Below are positions 63,233 through 64,000 of a stretch of DNA of 64,000 bases, piece by piece. Both the position numbers and the translations under genes were made by a program. The stretch is from assembly GCF_900142125.1 (NCBI RefSeq), contig NZ_FQZT01000003.1:309964-373963 (forward strand), read 5' to 3'. The stretch's first letter is position 1; each line of letters begins with the position of its first letter. The notes under the pieces were generated by a model that saw nothing but the letters and a program-made list of their open reading frames with translations, was not told where the DNA came from and did not search any database. This stretch comes from Malonomonas rubra DSM 5091. GTDB taxonomy: Bacteria > Desulfobacterota > Desulfuromonadia > Desulfuromonadales > Geopsychrobacteraceae.

Positions 63233-63610
63233 ATGAATCTAAAAGGCATTGGGTTCTGTTTATTGTTTAGCTGTTTGCTGGGGGCACAAATTACCGAAGC
63301 CGAGGATCCTCTTCAGGACCAGAGACAGTTTCAGGAACAACTTCAGGAATACCAGCAATCGAGAATGCCCAAAGAAGATGCGATCTATGGCTGGCAGTTG
63401 ATGAGTGAAGAGGAAAGAGCCCAGTATCGTGAACAGCTACAGCTGCTGAAGACTGAAAAGGAAAAGGAACGGTATCGTTACCTGCATCGTGAGAATATGC
63501 GTAGCCGTGTTGAGGAACAAGGTGAATCGGAAGGTTATCGTCGACGGCCCGGTTCACGGGAAGGAATCGCTCCCGGTCGACCCTCTGGGGCTGGAAGCGG
63601 AAAACAATAG
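63233..63610 (+). CDS. Small secreted protein, conserved hypothetical
   Basis: This 125-residue protein has a signal peptide (MNLKGIGFCLLFSCLLGAQI, cleavage probably after TEA) and a highly charged mature part. IYGWQLMSEEERAQYREQLQ and LLKTEKEKERYRYLHRENMR resemble a recurrent family of small periplasmic proteins ('YG..LM...E...Y......A.T.EE...'). Function unknown. The C-terminus is Gly/Pro/Arg-rich. GAGGAGGAGGGC just upstream is a strong ribosome site. The preceding 208-base gap shows no feature. Confidence 0.8.
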   Translation: MNLKGIGFCLLFSCLLGAQITEAEDPLQDQRQFQEQLQEYQQSRMPKEDAIYGWQLMSEEERAQYREQLQLLKTEKEKERYRYLHRENMRSRVEEQGESEGYRRRPGSREGIAPGRPSGAGSGKQ

Positions 63611-63679
63611 ATTGTGAAATGCTGTGATTTGACTTTGCCACAACCGGCGGGTGTCAAGGTAGTTGTCGCCTCAACCTTT

Positions 63680-64000
63680 TCAAGCAGCTTCTGATTTCAG
63701 GCCCTCTTCGGAGGGCCGTTTTCGTTCAGGGTTTAGTCGAACGATCTCTATTGGTGTCCAGTTACGGATCTGTCTTGCCCAGCGCTCCGGATTCTTCTCC
63801 CGCGCTTGTTCATAAACGTTCTTTCGGTTCTTCAGCTTTGCAGTGTCACGCCCGTAATGTCGGTCATCTGGGGTGACGAAACGGATCTCACTGTGTAGGT
63901 GCTCAGTGTTGTACCAGTGAACAAAGGCATCCACCCATTTCTGCGCGTCCTGCTCCGTTGCAAATGGACGAGAAGGATATTCCGGGCGGTACTTCATTGT
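63680..64000 (-). CDS. IS3-family transposase OrfB, C-terminal part (continues beyond the window)
   Basis: The minus-strand frame is open to the last base and encodes the end of an rve integrase core. YRPEYPSRPFATEQDAQKWV, WVDAFVHWYNTEHLHSEIRF and VTPDDRHYGRDTAKL match the C-terminus of IS3-group OrfB proteins, including the last catalytic-domain helix. The in-frame ATG at 63997 is not a real start, since the protein clearly begins upstream. The stop is at 63680. The left end of the IS should lie somewhere in 63611-63679, but I cannot pick its terminal repeat without the other end. Confidence 0.88.
   Translation of the reverse strand, partial: TMKYRPEYPSRPFATEQDAQKWVDAFVHWYNTEHLHSEIRFVTPDDRHYGRDTAKLKNRKNVYEQAREKNPERWARQIRNWTPIEIVRLNPERKRPSEEGLKSEAA
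63700..63717 (+). terminator. GC-rich UUCG-type hairpin within the 3' end of the transposase gene
   Basis: GGCCCTC pairs perfectly with GAGGGCC around a TTCG tetraloop and is followed on the plus strand by GTTTTCGTT. It lies inside the transposase coding end but could stop plus-strand transcription entering the IS, as many ISs do. Confidence 0.5.

Overview
The window looks like chromosome of an anaerobic, respiratory deltaproteobacterium of the Desulfuromonas/Geobacter type (Desulfobacterota). This is inferred from gene content and order: a complete nuo operon with a fused NuoBCD, a 2-oxoacid:ferredoxin oxidoreductase, NADP-type glutamate dehydrogenase, many PAS-type signalling proteins, and a Liv transporter operon carrying acyl-CoA ligases. 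No rRNA or tRNA gene was seen.

Layout. 1-229: 5' part of a threonine aldolase gene. 0.5-14.6 kb: co-directional catabolic cluster of LivG, acyl-CoA ligase, LivH, LivM, LivK, LivF, DUF559 endonuclease, PaaK-like ligase, XRE-cupin regulator, second acyl-CoA ligase, ferredoxin, and 2-oxoacid:ferredoxin oxidoreductase alpha and fused beta-gamma. Its gaps hold palindromic G/C-rich repeats. The DUF559 gene sits inside one of them, as if it were the full-length element. Import, CoA activation and ferredoxin-linked oxidation of amino-acid-derived carboxylic acids is the likely shared job. 14.7-21.2 kb: diguanylate cyclase, phosphotransferase-kinase fusion, lipoprotein, CoA-binding protein, flavodoxin-ferredoxin fusion and two CheX proteins. 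21.2-35.5 kb (minus strand): nuoA-BCD-E-F-G-H-I-J-K-L-M-N. 35.5-42.7 kb: rnhA, a small winged-helix protein, gdhA, a PEP-synthase-like ATP-grasp protein with a degenerate KaiC-like N-terminus, three tiny proteins, and a LuxR-type regulator.

42.7-50.8 kb is an accessory island that looks AT-richer than its surroundings. It holds a structured non-coding stretch, an unrecognised 365-aa protein, and a 1905-aa protein in which I read three tandem tyrosine-recombinase-like domains. Only the C-terminal domain has a complete catalytic set. A divergent helix-turn-helix gene follows, broken by a frameshift and running into five 24-bp tandem repeats. This is the strongest candidate for an undescribed mobile system.

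50.9-57.6 kb (minus strand): two PAS hybrid histidine kinases flanking a CheB-CheR-PAS fusion. 58.1-63.6 kb: beta-CASP RNase-like protein, alpha-glucan phosphorylase, membrane diguanylate cyclase, and a small secreted protein. The window ends inside an IS3-family transposase gene.
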